A stretch of DNA of 64,000 nucleotides from Opisthorchis felineus (GCA_004794785.1 SJOL01007550.1:34875-98874), one strand, 5' to 3'; shown: positions 1 through 12,771, numbered from the stretch's first letter. The notes: generated by a model not told the origin, from the sequence alone. Made by a program: numbers and translations.

Positions 1-269
1 GTTCATGCACGTTTCGGATAGGAAATCTCATCAGTTGCTAAAATGCAGACCAGCTAATTAATTCTCTCGTGAGTTCATCTCTATATCTAAGTGGAACATC
101 ATGCATCAGCTGTGTGTGTGGTTTTGCTCCACAATAGCTATATTAGTCCCCCTTCGCTACCGCTTTCTCTGACACGCAAGTTTCGCATGAATTTCAGCCG
201 CGCCTACAATAGCCTGAGAAATTTCATGCATCCCCGAACACAATGGCTAGACAGACTTTGAATCTGTGA

Positions 270-600
270 GGATTTCATCCTGTAAGTGAAGCCAATCTAT
301 GCTGAAAAGCCGAGAAGCACTGTACAGCTGTTTCATCTTTATTGGGAACACTTACAGGATGAAATCCCCACAAAAACTCCCAAATCTCCTCACACTACTA
401 ACAATCTATAAGTAGCTCAGTGGAAGAAAAAACTTCATCCGATGAGTGAAACTTCCATCTGAGAAGTCGTTGCTCGAGGAGCCAGTCAACACGTGTGACC
501 GCGTGATGTGGATCCCGTGATTGAAGGATGAGCGGCGCTATATCCTGTCTAACTGCGAGTTAATCACACTGCTGATCAGTCACTCACGAGGGGAATATTT
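270..600. repeat. SINE family B pieces, antisense then sense
   Basis: Bases 285-345 match, in antisense, the 3' part shared by family B elements elsewhere in the window (for example 21925-22010 and 62710-62790). From about 395 the sense 5' part follows (GTAGCTCAGTGGAAGAA, then GTGATGTGGATCC near 505) and aligns with 13346-13510 and 33455-33640. The sense copy stops near 600, before the B-box region seen in longer copies. The two pieces face each other, so this looks like two insertions rather than one element. Confidence 0.7.
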
Positions 601-844
601 TTCAACACAAGCAGGTTTGTTATATGTACATCTCGGTTTACCTTAAGCATTCAATATACGGACAACAAATCTGAGCAGTAACCAAAAGAACTTTCAAACG
701 CACCTCGATGCGGCGGGTGTCAAACCAGGCAATTGACTGTACCGCTTTTCTGCAAACCGGTCCTAGAAGAGTGACCCATCAGCATTTCTCAGGATTGCAG
801 TACCCAAGATTGAGAACTAGTTGTCAGTTTCGTCAACTACATAC

Positions 845-1300
845 AGTTGCACACCAGTTTGATTTTCATGGGAGACTCACTTGAAACCCTGCTGAGTCTC
901 TCCTTTACGATATTCTTCTCGAGCTGAATGTGCTGGACAAATGACACCTCATGTTTCAGGCGCTACGGCATTCGAATGAGTAGTTTACTTCATAAAATAT
1001 ACTATCTTATCTTGAACATCGTGCCAATCGAAACATGAGGCAACCTTTGTGCAGCTCATTCAGTTGAAGAACAATCTCATAAACGAGCGATTCAACTGGG
1101 ATTCGGGGGAGTCTCTTGTGAAGAACAAATTGATGTACAGATGAGTGTACTTCACGAATTTCGTACAATTTGGTTTCAGGTGCAGTACAAGTCTGACGAA
1201 AACTCGGAGATTGTACCTACTTCATGAGCCGGAAGAAGGGAGTAAACAGTCTTGGATTGTGGAAGAGTTTGCAGCAACCTTGTGAGTAACTGTTTACACA
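845..1300. repeat. Repeat C, head-to-head inverted pair
   Basis: Bases 845-980 match the antisense of repeat C (note CTCATGTTTCAG at 949-960). Bases 1010-1300 match the sense, including AAACATGAGGCAACCT, a reading like GACGAAAACTCGGAGA, and GCAGCAACCTTGTGAGTA. Compare the clean copies at 10330-10740. The short open frames here (1176-1442 minus, 1252-1641 plus) arise from the repeat and show no protein family. Confidence 0.7.
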
Positions 1301-2690
1301 TAAAACAGTGTTTGACCAAACTAAGTTTGGAAGGAAATGAAGCGTTCAGCTCGTATCCTGGTAGCGCATGCGGACCTCTGTGGCTGGCCGTCGATCTCTC
1401 CATGACCTGTCTTTTTAAAACAAACTCGAACCTTCTTACCACGGAAAAAAAACCTTATGGATCCTCCGACAAGCGTTCAACCAGCCGACGACATCAGTGG
1501 ACAAATGAGGAAAGAACCATCAGTCAATTTGCAGTTTTCAGTTGTGTCAAATGCCGGCAAAACTTTCTGCGTAATTCAGAAAACCGTCTTGTGAGTACTT
1601 TTCTCAAGAGTTCAACATTTAGCAACATTGTGATGATTTGATACGGAAAAGGATGTGGAGTTCACGAACTTAGGTCTACGACTTCCGATAAAAAGGACAA
1701 ACTCGAAGAGTTTGTGTTGTTCTCAATCAAAGACACTTTTCCGCGCTTTCTGTCTGGCACAAACACTCACCAACTTTTTTCGAGATGATACTTCCAGACA
1801 AAGCTGGAGTCTCACCTTGAAGTAGTTAGCGCACCTGTTTGTTGTTTTGCGGGTTGGCGAAATTCGTCAGTTATTTCCTATTCCCTTGTTGACCAGAAGC
1901 AGCCCAAATTAGGCTTCGTCGCTTGTTTACTCGAGGCCAGCCGACGGTGCTTCTAGTTGGAGTCTGGTATTTGACAAGTTTGTCACAGGTCCGCTGGGAG
2001 CTCACGCAGATTTCCGGCCGATTTTGCAGTGCCTACATAGCAGCTTTGGGCATTCTGGCTTTAAAGCCAATCTGTGGGCGAAATGCCGGAACAGAGTGTC
2101 TGAGCTAGAACAAATGCCACTTATAAGGTAGCTGGGAACTGTTCAACAGCCTTTTTTCGTCCTTTTTGGGGCGCATTAGGTACACATGATCTTTGAGTCC
2201 CATCAACGCTACTCACTCACTCACTTCGTTACTTGCTAGCCTCTTGCTTGCCTACTTACTTCCTTGTACACCGGATCGTACGTATGTGGAGCTAAACAGA
2301 CGTTTGTAGACTAATCTGGTGTTAACTCGAGCCCCGACGAAGCATCAGCTGGATAGCAGTTTCATCCAGGCTAGAAAGGGAACAGCATTCTCTACTGAGT
2401 CCTCAGCCGGAACAAAATGGGGCATGGAAAATCTCTCCCCGCTCATTCTTTCCATCTCCGGTGGCAACTGGAGCAAAGTCGAGTTGAATGATTCTCACTG
2501 GTTTGTCGGAGGCGCTTCAGCACTCGAAAGTTACTTTAGCTGTGACCAGAAAATGTGCGAACCCAGTTCACAGCGCCACAGACGATTTTGTACTATTCAT
2601 CCATGAATTCCGGTCATCTTAAGAACCCGTTAGTTCCACCAGGAGTTGGAATCTTTCGCAAAGTTAAAACAGGACTGCTAGATTCAACGG
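1301..2690. other. No recognisable gene or repeat
   Basis: This stretch has only short open frames (61-95 codons at 1923-2108 and 2319-2606; the one at 2555-2824 runs into the microsatellite). None resembles a known domain. CACTCA/CTTACT-type simple runs occur near 2210-2260. Nothing else could be supported. Confidence 0.5.
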
Positions 2691-2692
2691 TT

Positions 2693-2707
2693 CCATCATC
2701 ATCATCG

Positions 2708-2748
<41 letters not shown>
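2693..2748. repeat. CAT/ATG trinucleotide microsatellite
   Basis: A run of CAT units with one CGT interruption near 2706. It gives poly-Ser, poly-Met or poly-His open frames depending on frame and strand, and these are not evidence of genes. It lies directly upstream of repeat E. Confidence 0.95.
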
Positions 2749-2754
2749 GACAGC

Positions 2755-3050
2755 ATGGCATCAGTGTTCAACACCGACGCTTCGCTGCCGTACAACCATG
2801 GTTTATTTGAAAGCCTTATTGTGAAGAAAAGGTGGACGGGGAAGGGACTTAGTGCTAGCTTACTACAATAATTCCGAGGTGCCTGCACCTCCAGACACTC
2901 ATTCAGGCAATCTGGATAGAAACTGACAACAAGAACGTCATTGACATCAGTTGGCAGCCATATCTTGCAGCGTCTCCAACCAGACGCAGTGGGGAGCACG
3001 CGATTCCCATCCTGGAGGGCGAGTAGCACCGACAGCACCCAAGCGTTTCG
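2755..3050. repeat. Repeat E, copy 1
   Basis: Aligns in the same orientation with 53165-53470. Shared blocks include CATCAGTGTT followed by CGCTGCCGTACAACCA (CTCACTGCCACACAACCA in the other copy), GTGCCTGCACCTCCAGACACTC and CAGGCAATCTGGA. The similarity is moderate, so the two copies are old. No coding capacity is visible and the family is not recognised. Confidence 0.65.
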
Positions 3051-4744
3051 CAATCTCCTTCATACCCCTCTGCCAGGGATAATCATTCACTAGTGAACAG
3101 TTTATAACCATAATACTCGCAGACTTGCACACAATCAAATCCTACAGCGCATCTGTCTTGTTAGTTGGACGAATGTGTGGAAGTCTATTCTTCGCTAGAG
3201 GTGGGATCTATGGTGGAGACCGTTACTACAAACACTTGGAAGTATACAAACACCTACTGTCAACAAGGAGACCATCGGAATAGTGCAGTTTACATCACAA
3301 TTAAACCCAACGAAGATGATATCTTTTTTGGTGCTGAATGAGAACAAAATGCATCACGGTATTTGAGTCAATGTGAACACGAACTGAGGGTGGAGCGCGG
3401 TTAGGGCAAGAAGTTACTGACTGGAAAGTCTAATCCCAGCCTTGGCCTTTCAGTGGCTCTTGTTCAGGGATGGATAACTTGGCAGAACTTGAGCCCTCGG
3501 GCGTCAGTCCATATACATGATAGCTATGCATCCTATGGACATCACAACTAAACGATTTTTCTCCGTATGTGTGCTATTATACCTCGAAGAACGGCTGACT
3601 GATAACGCGCAGAATATTACCAGTGGTGTTTTCTACAAGACGAAACTTGGTCATCATACTCAATAGACGAAGTATGGCAATTCCCAACCAAACCGTTCAC
3701 CACTACTGAGAACATACAAGACATCGTCTTCTGTTTCATTTCACTGGAATCTAAACCGTCGTGCGTCTCCGGCGCAACAACGAAAATATTCGCTTTGCTA
3801 AAGGTACAGTGTTCAGGATATAACATACTACTCATAAGTTTCCATCGGGAAGAGAATCCGCCTTATCGTAGTGCGACGGCTTTCATACAGTAGTAACACA
3901 CTGAGCTGTACCGAAGGATATCCGTGCATTATGCACAGAGTCTCTCCTACCAAGCTGATCAGTTCATATAGGTATGCCGGACTTCTGACTCTCCAGGTTG
4001 GGGTTGGAACAAGTGAGGCAATTTGAAATTAGGGTTACTCGAGTAGTCACAACCCAACCACCACTGCCTTGAGGCCGGGATTTTAAGCCAAAGGATTTGG
4101 TTGAGGACCCTAACCGTCCTTCTGTCTAAGTTTGGGTGCCCTGGCAGTATCTTAGTCCATATATGACCATGAAATTTACGGATAAAAATACATTCATGCC
4201 ACGCCAATCTCACGCGTTGATATCAGACTTATGCGCTGCAATCAGGAAGGCGATTAAACGAAAATAAGCAACTCTTGGTGTCCCTGATCTTTCTTCATTG
4301 GGATATCTTAACTCCTAAACTGTTGCACCTGTTGCAATCCAGTCTGGTACCTATGGAATTGATGTGGCGCATTCAACTGTTCGCATCTACTGCTCTGCAC
4401 CCGCCATTCAGCTTTTAACGTGAGAACTCTTGGGCAGATCGGCCTACAAGCCTCTCTTGAATGTACTCTTTCGGTTGACGTCTGCTGCACCTCTAAAACT
4501 CGAATGCAGGATCCAACTACAGTTGTTGACGTGACATTTAAGCACCAGGAAGTATAACTGGTTTATTGCTGTCGATGTTGATGAAAATGACGATGATGAC
4601 TGGTTCCTGCAAACTGTTCTACATGCACGCCAAATTGTACGCAGTTGGTGAAATGCGGTCATTTGCAAATTACATCGATGCTAACAAGCAACTCAACCAA
4701 AGAGTAGCATGAACAATGGACTCAGTTGAGATTAAGCTAATTAG
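3051..4744. other. No recognisable gene or repeat
   Basis: Open frames of up to 84 codons occur on the minus strand (3617-3835, 3959-4213, 4308-4490, 4444-4668). None has a recognisable motif, adjoining splice signals or a partner frame. A few GATGATGA-type units occur near 4580-4600. Confidence 0.45.
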
Positions 4745-5045
4745 CCAATGGGATTAGTTCGTGAATTGCGTGCAATTTGGGCTCAAGTAAAGCGTAGGGT
4801 TGATTGGAACTTGGGGACTGTGCCTACCTTATGAGCCCCAAGAAGAGCAAAATAGATCGTAGGTTGTTGGAGGGTTTCCAGCAACCTTATAAGTAGTGTG
4901 TTATGTCGAGAAAACGTACTGCGATATCCCAAATATCGTCTTAACTGTAACATGAGGCGGCCTTTGTGCAGCACATTCATAAACGAGAGGCCCAGTTGGA
5001 GCTTTCTCGTCAACACTGGCGTAATTTGCACATGAACGTATTTCG
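4745..5045 (+). repeat. Repeat C, single sense unit
   Basis: Aligns across most of the ~300-bp unit: GTGCAATTTGGGCTCAAGTA at 4770-4789, GGGGACTGTGCCTACC, AGCAACCTTATAAGTAGTG, then AACATGAGGCGGCCTTTGTG near 4949-4968 and ATAAACGAGAG. The minus-strand 82-codon frame at 4783-5031 is the conserved antisense frame of this repeat, also seen at 10322-10531, and is not taken as a gene. Confidence 0.8.
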
Positions 5046-5811
5046 TCTACTGTTCAAGACGTTCTCCCATACTACTGTAGTTGTAACGTCCCCGGTCTTG
5101 CCGTTGAGTGACCCGCAGGAAGGGTTAGCAAGAGACTACACGAGCCAGGATTGTTAAACTATCAAGAAGACTAGCTGGTCTGACGTGAACACATATGATC
5201 AATGGGTGTATAAGTATGAACAGGTATGATAAGTCAAGGGTCAGCATATATAAAGTACGTGAAAGGTCACGTCCGCTAAGCGCGTTGGGGATAGTTAGTG
5301 AAGATTGGGAGCTGTCAAAAGGACCGAGCAACTTTCAACCCACGCCAATTGAGTCGGCATTCCGGAAAAGGTTGCTTGATGATATGTATATGCGTGTTGC
5401 AAGAATATACTCTGTGTAAAATTGGGCCATGTGTGTCCGAGTAGATGAACCAAGAGAGTCGAGGGAATAGTTGATGAGTCCAACAGGAAGCACTGACAGC
5501 GTCCAATCGATGAAATACCCGGTACAGTTTGTTATGCTGCGCATCTGGGGAAGTCTTCTGTAGCTCATGCTTCTGATTTGAAGAAAATGCACATGACACA
5601 ATATGCGGTTCCCTCCAGAGTACGTTTCAACTCGAGGTGTGAACTAAAGGTTGGCTAGAAAAGAGATTCTAATTTACCGTTGCATGGGGGGGGGGAGGCA
5701 AACAATTATCATTTAAACGTTTCTTAATCGTTGTAATTCGAAACCACCATCATCAGCAAAGACGGCAACATCAGTGCTGACACGGATGGTTCACTTCCGC
5801 ACGAGAAATCG
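5046..5811. other. No recognisable gene; TATA-like AT stretch and G-run
   Basis: Overlapping minus-strand frames of 60-94 codons lie at 5125-5601 without family resemblance. GCATATATAAAGTACG near 5236-5251 resembles a TATA box but nothing recognisable follows it. A run of nine or more G occurs near 5686. Confidence 0.4.
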
Positions 5812-5960
5812 CTCAGATGTAGCACCCTTTCGGTACCTAACTGCCATATCACTCGAAGGAAGCACGAGGGCTGGAATACTGCCAGGTTGCCCAAGCCCAT
5901 ACAGGGGAAGTTGAGATGCAGAGGTCGGGTTCGAACCGCAGATCTTCCGTACAACCTAAT
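5812..5960 (-). repeat. SINE family A (tRNA-derived), antisense copy
   Basis: Matches the other family A copies: ACCCTTTCGGTACCTAACTG, CGAAGGAAGCACGAGGGCTG, CCAGGTTGCCCAAGCC, then GGTTCGAACC, which is a pol III B box on the minus strand. The 5' tRNA-like A-box end has drifted. Compare the intact copy at 34217-34372. Confidence 0.85.
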
Positions 5961-6985
5961 CACCATTCAGAATACACCATTAAAAACCCAAAGTTACATA
6001 GTTTCCGATTTATCTTCACGCAGCTTGTCTGTGATGATGGACAGCTGAGAGATGTGAGGTTACTTTGATCGACATCTTCACTTTGTACGCATTTTCAGAC
6101 GAATGCCAAACTGAGATAATCGTTCCCTGCATAGCATGAAAAATATTCGAACGACTGTGTGCTTACCTGGGGGAAGTTCACACTTTAGCCATTCTATAGC
6201 CTTATATGTTTAATTTTTCATGAGGCTAGCGTATTGTCATTCCGAAATATGTCTCACTCGGTTACCACAGTTACACCCACATCAACAGAAAGACCAGTGT
6301 TAGTAAACGTCACTCATCTGCAAGGTTCACTCCCAAACTGGTGTTATTCGTTTTGGACGGACCGACTCATCCTAGCCCTGTCACGTTTTTGAGATCCGCC
6401 CCCCTGTGTATTGGTCGGATTTCCAATTTACGGATACGGTTGCCTAGCCTCAGGAACTGTTGGTTGGAGCAGCTATAATGCAAGAGAACGATAATACAAA
6501 CACAATATTTCTACAGTAATCCTACCGCCTCAAGTAAAATGTCCCTAAAAATATATTCACACTGTTGCAAGGAGGCTCATTTGAGCGACGGTGGAGAATT
6601 AGGAGTAATACGAGGGACACAAAAGGAAAACTTAAAATATCAGTCCACAGATGATGAAAATATGGTGGTGCAGTTAGTATGTAGCGGTTTACTAAAGAAC
6701 AAGTGCATTTATTCCTTTTGCGGTAATTTTTCAAGCGTTGGTAATGTGTTGGATTCAGCCCTGTCCATCAGCTTCGTCAAACCCTGAGCCGAACAAAGAA
6801 TCAAAAAAGACGTCAATAGAGCTAAAACAAAAAGATTTCCAGGTTGAAAGAAAAAAAGTAATTGGACCTGGCCAAACTAATGGGAGCTTCACAGAAAGAA
6901 GACATACAAATCAGCCAACCAGAGCTATGAAGAAAAACCGCAAGCTGGGAACGGAACAGTCAGGATGAAGACAGCAAACCACCGA
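5961..6985. other. No recognisable gene or repeat
   Basis: Frames of 70-82 codons at 6522-6787 overlap each other on both strands and have no recognisable domain. The 76-codon frame at 6738-6968 is lysine-rich and continues toward repeat D. No splice-supported exon was identified. Confidence 0.4.
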
Positions 6986-6989
6986 AAAT

Positions 6990-7215
6990 TGAGGGCACAC
7001 CATCAACCAATCACAACGCAACATAGATGATGAACGGACCAATCAGAATCCATAGCCAATCCATAGCCAATCCAGTTATAGCAGAAGGTTGCTCTTTGCA
7101 AACTATATAAGCACAAACGTGAACCAAGGAACTGTCCATCCAATAGCACACTGATGATATCTCCTTGCATGGTGACGAAATGTCTGCAAGTCAACTGCCA
7201 AGCTCAGCAAACAGA
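6990..7215 (+). repeat. Repeat D with CCAAT/TATA promoter layout
   Basis: Contains several CCAAT motifs (ACCAATCA near 7008, ACCAATCAG near 7038, and two tandem CCAATCC units near 7055-7075), then CTATATAAG at 7103-7111. A conserved downstream block follows: CACACTGATGATATCTCCTT, CATGGTGACGAAATGTCTGC and CAACTGCCAAGCTCAGC. The same order occurs at 57020-57240. The spacing fits a pol II core promoter. It could be the 5' region of a retroelement such as a PLE, but that link is inferred. Confidence 0.65.
7103..7111 (+). promoter_or_regulatory. TATA box inside repeat D
   Basis: CTATATAAG sits 30-100 bp downstream of several CCAAT motifs, and the same arrangement is conserved in the second copy at 57125-57133. 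Conservation between two dispersed copies makes this more than a chance AT run. Activity is not shown. Confidence 0.5.
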
Positions 7216-7449
7216 TCAACAACCACCTAATAAACTACTGATTTTCGGGCGTTTTTTATACCCTTACTTTGATAGTTCTCTTCTGTTTCGAACAAAAGCT
7301 TTGTAGCTTCGTTCAGGGATAGAATGTCTACCACTCACTGCAAAACTTTAGATCCTTTTAAAGTATTTATGGTATTCGGTGCCTCCGATCCTATGTACCT
7401 AGCAACAATCTTTTATGAGACTAGTATTCTGGTTTTGATGGAAACGAGT

Positions 7450-7650
7450 GAATCCCAACTGAACCTCTCGTTTATTTTATGACTCACCTGAAAGTAGTAC
7501 AAAACGCCGCCTCATTTCTTAGTTTGTATGATATTTGAGGCATCGCGGAATGTTTCCTTGACGGGACGCACCGCTCATAAGGTGGGTTGATGGAGAGTTT
7601 CCGTCAGCCTTGTGAATAGTGTGTTTCGTCAAGCAAATTTTTTCACCTTA
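7450..7650. repeat. Degenerate repeat C pieces in both orientations
   Basis: Bases 7460-7545 resemble antisense C (CAACTGAACCTCTCGTTTAT, CGCCGCCTCATTTCTTAG). Bases 7575-7640 resemble sense C (CTCATAAGGTGGGTTGA and CAGCCTTGTGAATAGTGTGT). The similarity is partial, so the boundaries are approximate. Confidence 0.45.
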
Positions 7651-10159
7651 AAGAAGTGGTCTACTCCCGACTGTCTGGGCTATACCACTGACCCTTTCAT
7701 AAAGCTGAGAAACTCGAAGTGTGTATGGAGACTGGTTTTAACTAGCTGCTGACCTAATGGTGAACAGTCGTAAGGTTTTGTCAGGATAGTCATCCATTCC
7801 CTCAGAGAACCTGGAAGTTTCTGAGCCGTTTTGAGTTCGATCGTAGCTTATGGTGAAGATCATGTCGAATTCCCGAAAGCATGGGCACACGGGGAATTCC
7901 GGTACCCACCACACTGCGTACTCACATTGATTGTGTCTGAATTATCACACATGAAAAGGGCGAACATGTTCGTGCTTCAGCGGTGCGACCGGTTTTATCC
8001 AGTAATTGTCTTAGTTGTATGGATCCACCAACCGGCCTTTCATCTGGCTTCAGGCCTCAGCTTGGAGCTTCCCGGACCAGATTCTCTAATTACAGGTGGT
8101 TGCTGGACTTTCTTGTAGAGATTTGGATTTGCAGAGATTTAGTTCTCTCCTCAAAACTATTTAGAACAGGTGATAATCCATTGTAAATAGGCGGTATATG
8201 TTCATTTATGGGTCGATGGACTCTTAACTGTGGGAACTGATCTGATGACGTCACCCATAAAACTAGAGGCCACGTGGTTCTTAATCGTTCGATTGGGTTT
8301 TCATGCTATACACCCAACACACGTTGCAGCACAGTTTTGAGAGTGGGACTAAACTAGCGTGCTCTTGGTGTGGACCGGCACTCGGTCTGCCACATTAAAT
8401 AACTATCGAGTCTCAAACTATGCACGCGTTTGGTGACAGGGAACGCTTTTCTTATGGGCAAACGGGGTACACAATTGAGCCTGCTAATTTCAAGGTGGCC
8501 TCTGAACAGAGATAACCTGAGAATTCGGCGACAATATACGGTTCTCCTGGAAGCAAATTCCTGTTAGAGTGTTCTTCATACTTTGAGTTCATGTTTGAGT
8601 TCTAAGGGAAATATTTCACGACCCTGCTGCATGATCCACGACTGTGAGTTCTCTGCTCTTAAGGGGAAACCGGGCCATCAAACGTGATGTACTGTTCTGA
8701 GCAAGTTGACTTTCTGTAAACGTCCGCTACCTGTCCTTGTGTCTCAGTGATCCAGCATCCAGGCGATGAGACGTACTACCCAGTGAACCTCACAGACCAG
8801 TGGGCCAAGTTCCACTGGTTTACGGTGAGGAGACTTTGTTCTGGTCGTCAGTACCCAGAGCGTTTGCATATTACGGACATTAACACACCTATTGGGACTG
8901 ATCTGGAGCATACATACCAAATGTTAGTTATCAGTCGTCTCAGAGGGGAGGCCATAGCGACGGAACACAGCATTGTTCCACAGTTTTTTTGCTGCATTTT
9001 GCTCGGCCCTTATTAGTACATTTCTACGCTTTTGGTCCCCATAACTGAGTGATTTGAGGGTTGGTTATTGAAACCATCTGTTGGTCAACTGCTGCGTCTT
9101 CTGCATCTAACCTGAGATGATTTGCACTTACAAAGCCTTAAAATTTCTGTATGATATTAGAATTATCAAGTTCCATCAAGTTCCATCGCGTCCCAAAGCT
9201 TCTTACGCACGCGTGGATAGCCGTTCTTCAGGCCGCTCTGTTGAGTATCAGGTCTTCTTTTTTATAAGATGGAAGATGGTTATTCAGTGTCATCTGACGG
9301 TTGTCCCAATAGCAAAATTTCGACCCTGATTTTAAATCCCATTATTCGGCTGGCCACATACGAGTTGTTTTGCGACGCTAACTTCGGCCATTCGTTTCAA
9401 GTGGCTAGCCAACGGAGCTGGTGTCGCACCAGACTGCGTCCGAGTTCAGCTGTGTTTGTCGTCCGATTTTCGGAATAAACACGCACACATATATGACAAA
9501 AACACGAGGACTGTACAGCCTACGTGGCGTTAAGTCATCAACTGATATTTGTGTCGGTCTGAGTGTGAACGGCCTACAGTTTTTGCCCCCTTGTGTCTAG
9601 CTAATTGAGCAGCAGTGATATGAAATGGGGGAACAACAAGACGTGAATAAATCGCACTCGGAACCTTTCAGCCCTTTGTTTTAAAAAAGAGCATGGATGT
9701 GTGAATCGTACCACCAGAGGAGATAGTCCAAATGGGCAAAGCGTTCATTTTAGGTTGCTTTTAGGAGTGAGGTAATATGGAAAAGATCCTTTGCTGACGT
9801 CACAAAAAGTATGAGTGAACAGTTTTTTGGGCCAGTCTGTTTAGACAGGCTGTCAAGAAGTCAGAGGTTTACCGGAAACCCGTGTGGCACTGCAATCGGA
9901 AGCTCTGAGGGCGGTGAATAGGCGGGTAAACGAATAAAAACGCAGGTCTATCGAACTCCATCAGATAAACCAGTGTGTCCAGTAAGTACCCCGGAAGTCC
10001 GCGCTCGGAGTGCATGAGCATATCATCAAGTTGAAAGACCGGGATACTCTAGGATGAAACGGAATAAGATGTTTGCGTTCTGGGTGGTGTAGTTTGTTAT
10101 TGACAGGATGTGCGATGCGAAAAGTGATTCTCATTATCAAAAATCACAAGGAGAGCGCA
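7651..10159. other. No recognisable gene or repeat
   Basis: The longest frames are 95 codons (7831-8118) and 89 codons (8747-9016), both on the plus strand, with no recognisable family or clear splice context. A short direct duplication, AAGTTCCATC, lies near 9168-9187. Nothing else could be supported over about 2.5 kb. Confidence 0.4.
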
Positions 10160-10860
10160 CGAAATACACTCATTTGCATATCAACTGGGTTTTCACGGGA
10201 GCCTCTATCAAATCTCTGGTTTATGGTATTCTTCAACTGAATTCGCTGCACAGAGGCGCCTCTTGCTTCAGATCGTACGAGATTCGATATAACTCAGTTT
10301 ATTTTCTCGAACGAACACTACTCATAAGCTAAAGTTTGGGTTCAAGTAGAACATAAGGTTGACGGAAACTCGGGGACTGCGCCTACCTGATGAGCCCCAA
10401 GAAGGGCGAAACCGGTCGTGGTCTGTCGAAGAGTTTTCAGCAACCTTGTGAGTAGTTTCGTTTGTGAAAATATACTGCGATATCTCGAATATTGTACCTA
10501 CTGAAACATTAGGCGACCTGGTGCAACACATTCAGTTGCCTGGAAATATCACAAACGATAGATTCAGCTGGGTTCCAGATGAGTCTTCCGCAAAACCAAA
10601 TTGATTTGCAAATGGGTGTATTTCGCTAATTTCGTGCAATTTGGGTTCACGTAGAACATAAGGTTGACGGAAACTCGGGGACTGCGCCTACCTGATGAGC
10701 TCCAAGGGCTATTGAAGAGTTTTCACCAACCTTGTGAGTAATGTATTACGTCAATTGCACACATCATTTGGTAGCTGACTTTCTGTGGACAGGTTTTCCT
10801 TGTGTTGTGAGCGAGAGATTCATCCGGATTCAGTTGAGTCTCCAACCAAAATCAAATTCG
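10160..10860. repeat. Repeat C locus: antisense unit plus two tandem sense units
   Basis: Bases 10165-10305 are antisense C (CTCATTTGCATATCAACTGG to GAGGCGCCTCTTGCTTCAGA). From about 10335 a sense unit runs through GGTTGACGGAAACTCGGGGA, TGATGAGCCCCAAGAAGGGC, TTTTCAGCAACCTTGTGAGT and CTGCGATATCTCGAAT, ending in GTGTATTTCGCTAATTTCGT. A second unit begins about 305 bp later at about 10641 and repeats the first blocks almost exactly before decaying past 10745. This locus gives the clearest view of the unit and its tandem period. Confidence 0.85.
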
Positions 10861-12770
10861 TGTGCAGATGAGAGTATTGGTTAGCGGTGTGAGACCCTTC
10901 GGAAAGAGGTCAGGTACCTGGTGGTTGCTTAAGAGTTTCGCGCCAGTACCCAGAATGACAGCCCACTGAAAAGGCTCCTTACGTCGTTTCGTCGTGACCA
11001 TTCTTTGAAGGTTTCTTTTAGTGCGGACACAAGTCAAAAGTCGGTGCCACAGTGTCATAAAACTTGAAAAAGCTGGTCAAGTGGACAGTGATCGGTGATT
11101 TTGTGATATTCCCCACTGGCCTACTGATCTATCTAGGCGTTCCGACTTGTAACCGCTTTTGCGTCAAGGGTTAAAACTTATGGCTCACGAAGTGGCTGAC
11201 CCGTACTTTTGATGTATCAGCTGTTCCTCCCCTTAGGTACTTCAAATTCACAGCACACATTTATGAGATTTGGTGAACTTCTACTGACCTCAATGTTGTT
11301 CAAACAGTCTTTCGAAAGGGAGGTATTAGGGCAACCAGCTCTGAACGTAACTGGACTGCACAACTGCCAATGGAATAACCGTTTCTCTTGAGACAGATTT
11401 GGTTGTTCTTTGATTGTCCTTGACATATGAATTCTCTTTTCAGTATCACTTTTTGGCCCTCCTAGAACTTTCCACGTGAGCTTTATAAACAGCCCGTTTT
11501 CGGCTGCACGGTACACGCCTGTACGCGTCAGTGTTCAATAGATCAGCTGATTCGCACGTTCATTGACTTTTCTGGTTTGGCTAAGCGAATCAGGCTATCA
11601 AGCGGCTATCCAGACTCGCATTCACGCTATTAAGAAGGCATTAAGAAAACTGTGGTCCGCAACATATTCACATCACCGTTGTTCAAATAGTCCTTCGTTT
11701 ATCAAAGCACGATTATTCTTGTTGCTTTAGACAAAAAGAGGACGCAATGCCTTCGGGGCTTACTCAGTAGGGCTGACGAATGGTGCATATCCTCAGGGTT
11801 ACCGAGACTGGAATTCCGGTAATCTGGCATCTGAGATGAGCACGTTTCTACTGCTGTTGTTTGTGAATTAATACGAGGTAAACACTTTTTGATTGAGTTA
11901 GCTCAGGGCCCCAAACAACCAACTAACTGTCTCCGGTCTGTCGATTGGAAACGATTTAAGAAAATGTGATGTGGACACAAATTCGGCACCTTCCTCAACT
12001 ACCTAGGGCAGGGTCCTGGCACCCGTAAAGTCCTGACGGACTGGTTGGTCTGTGGGTACGACGCAGAACATAAACTACTGCATTTTCCAAATATATTTGT
12101 CCTCCATCAGGGACAATTCGGCGTTTTATTCACAAAAAATATACAGGCATTAAAGCTAACAGTTACTTAGGCACTGAATTCATACATTTTTCTTTGAGCA
12201 TTTTTCAGTCACGTGTGCATCACACGATTTGTAAAATTCCGGCTGGGAGCAGCACAATTCAAATCCGTTGGGTCGATAACGGATAAAACTGGCTCATAAC
12301 CGTATGAGCGAAAGCCAACTGAGCTTCTCTTGCTATGAATAGGTGTCAAACCCAGTACATAGCTGAATACGGGGAGTTCCGTTGACAAACATGGTGCCTA
12401 TACACAAGATCGTTCTTGGAATGTGGATTTTATATGAGAGGAAAACACGCCTGAACTACTTCAAAGATGTCGGCACATCAAACGAATTTTGGTGGAACCA
12501 TGAAGGCAGTAAAGTGGGAACAAACGAAATCAACTTCGCAGATGAAGTATCCGCCGGCGTGCTCATTCCAGATCAACTGACGGATAAACAGCTCGATATA
12601 TGCATTTGTTAACAAACACACAATAGCAAAAGGACATTGTAAAGCAGTTCCACAATTTCTGCATTAAACTTTACCTTCCATCATATGCGCGGGCGGAGTC
12701 TGGACACTAGACCAAAGACTACTAGCATGCTTCATCAGCAGTATACACTTATATACTAATGGACTGTTCG
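10861..12770. other. No recognisable gene or repeat
   Basis: Frames of 60-99 codons at 10852-11058, 11209-11516 and 12382-12612 have no recognisable family. The last (76 codons, plus) is polar and could be a chance frame. CTCATAACCGTATGAGCG near 12293 is a small inverted repeat. Confidence 0.4.
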
Positions 12771-12771
12771 T

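Noticed and set aside
5236..5251. TATA-box promoter
   Set aside because: AT run without CCAAT boxes, a conserved copy or a recognisable downstream gene.
10322..10531. Small conserved protein encoded antisense in repeat C
   Set aside because: The frame recurs only because the DNA repeat recurs; other copies have stops and shifts.
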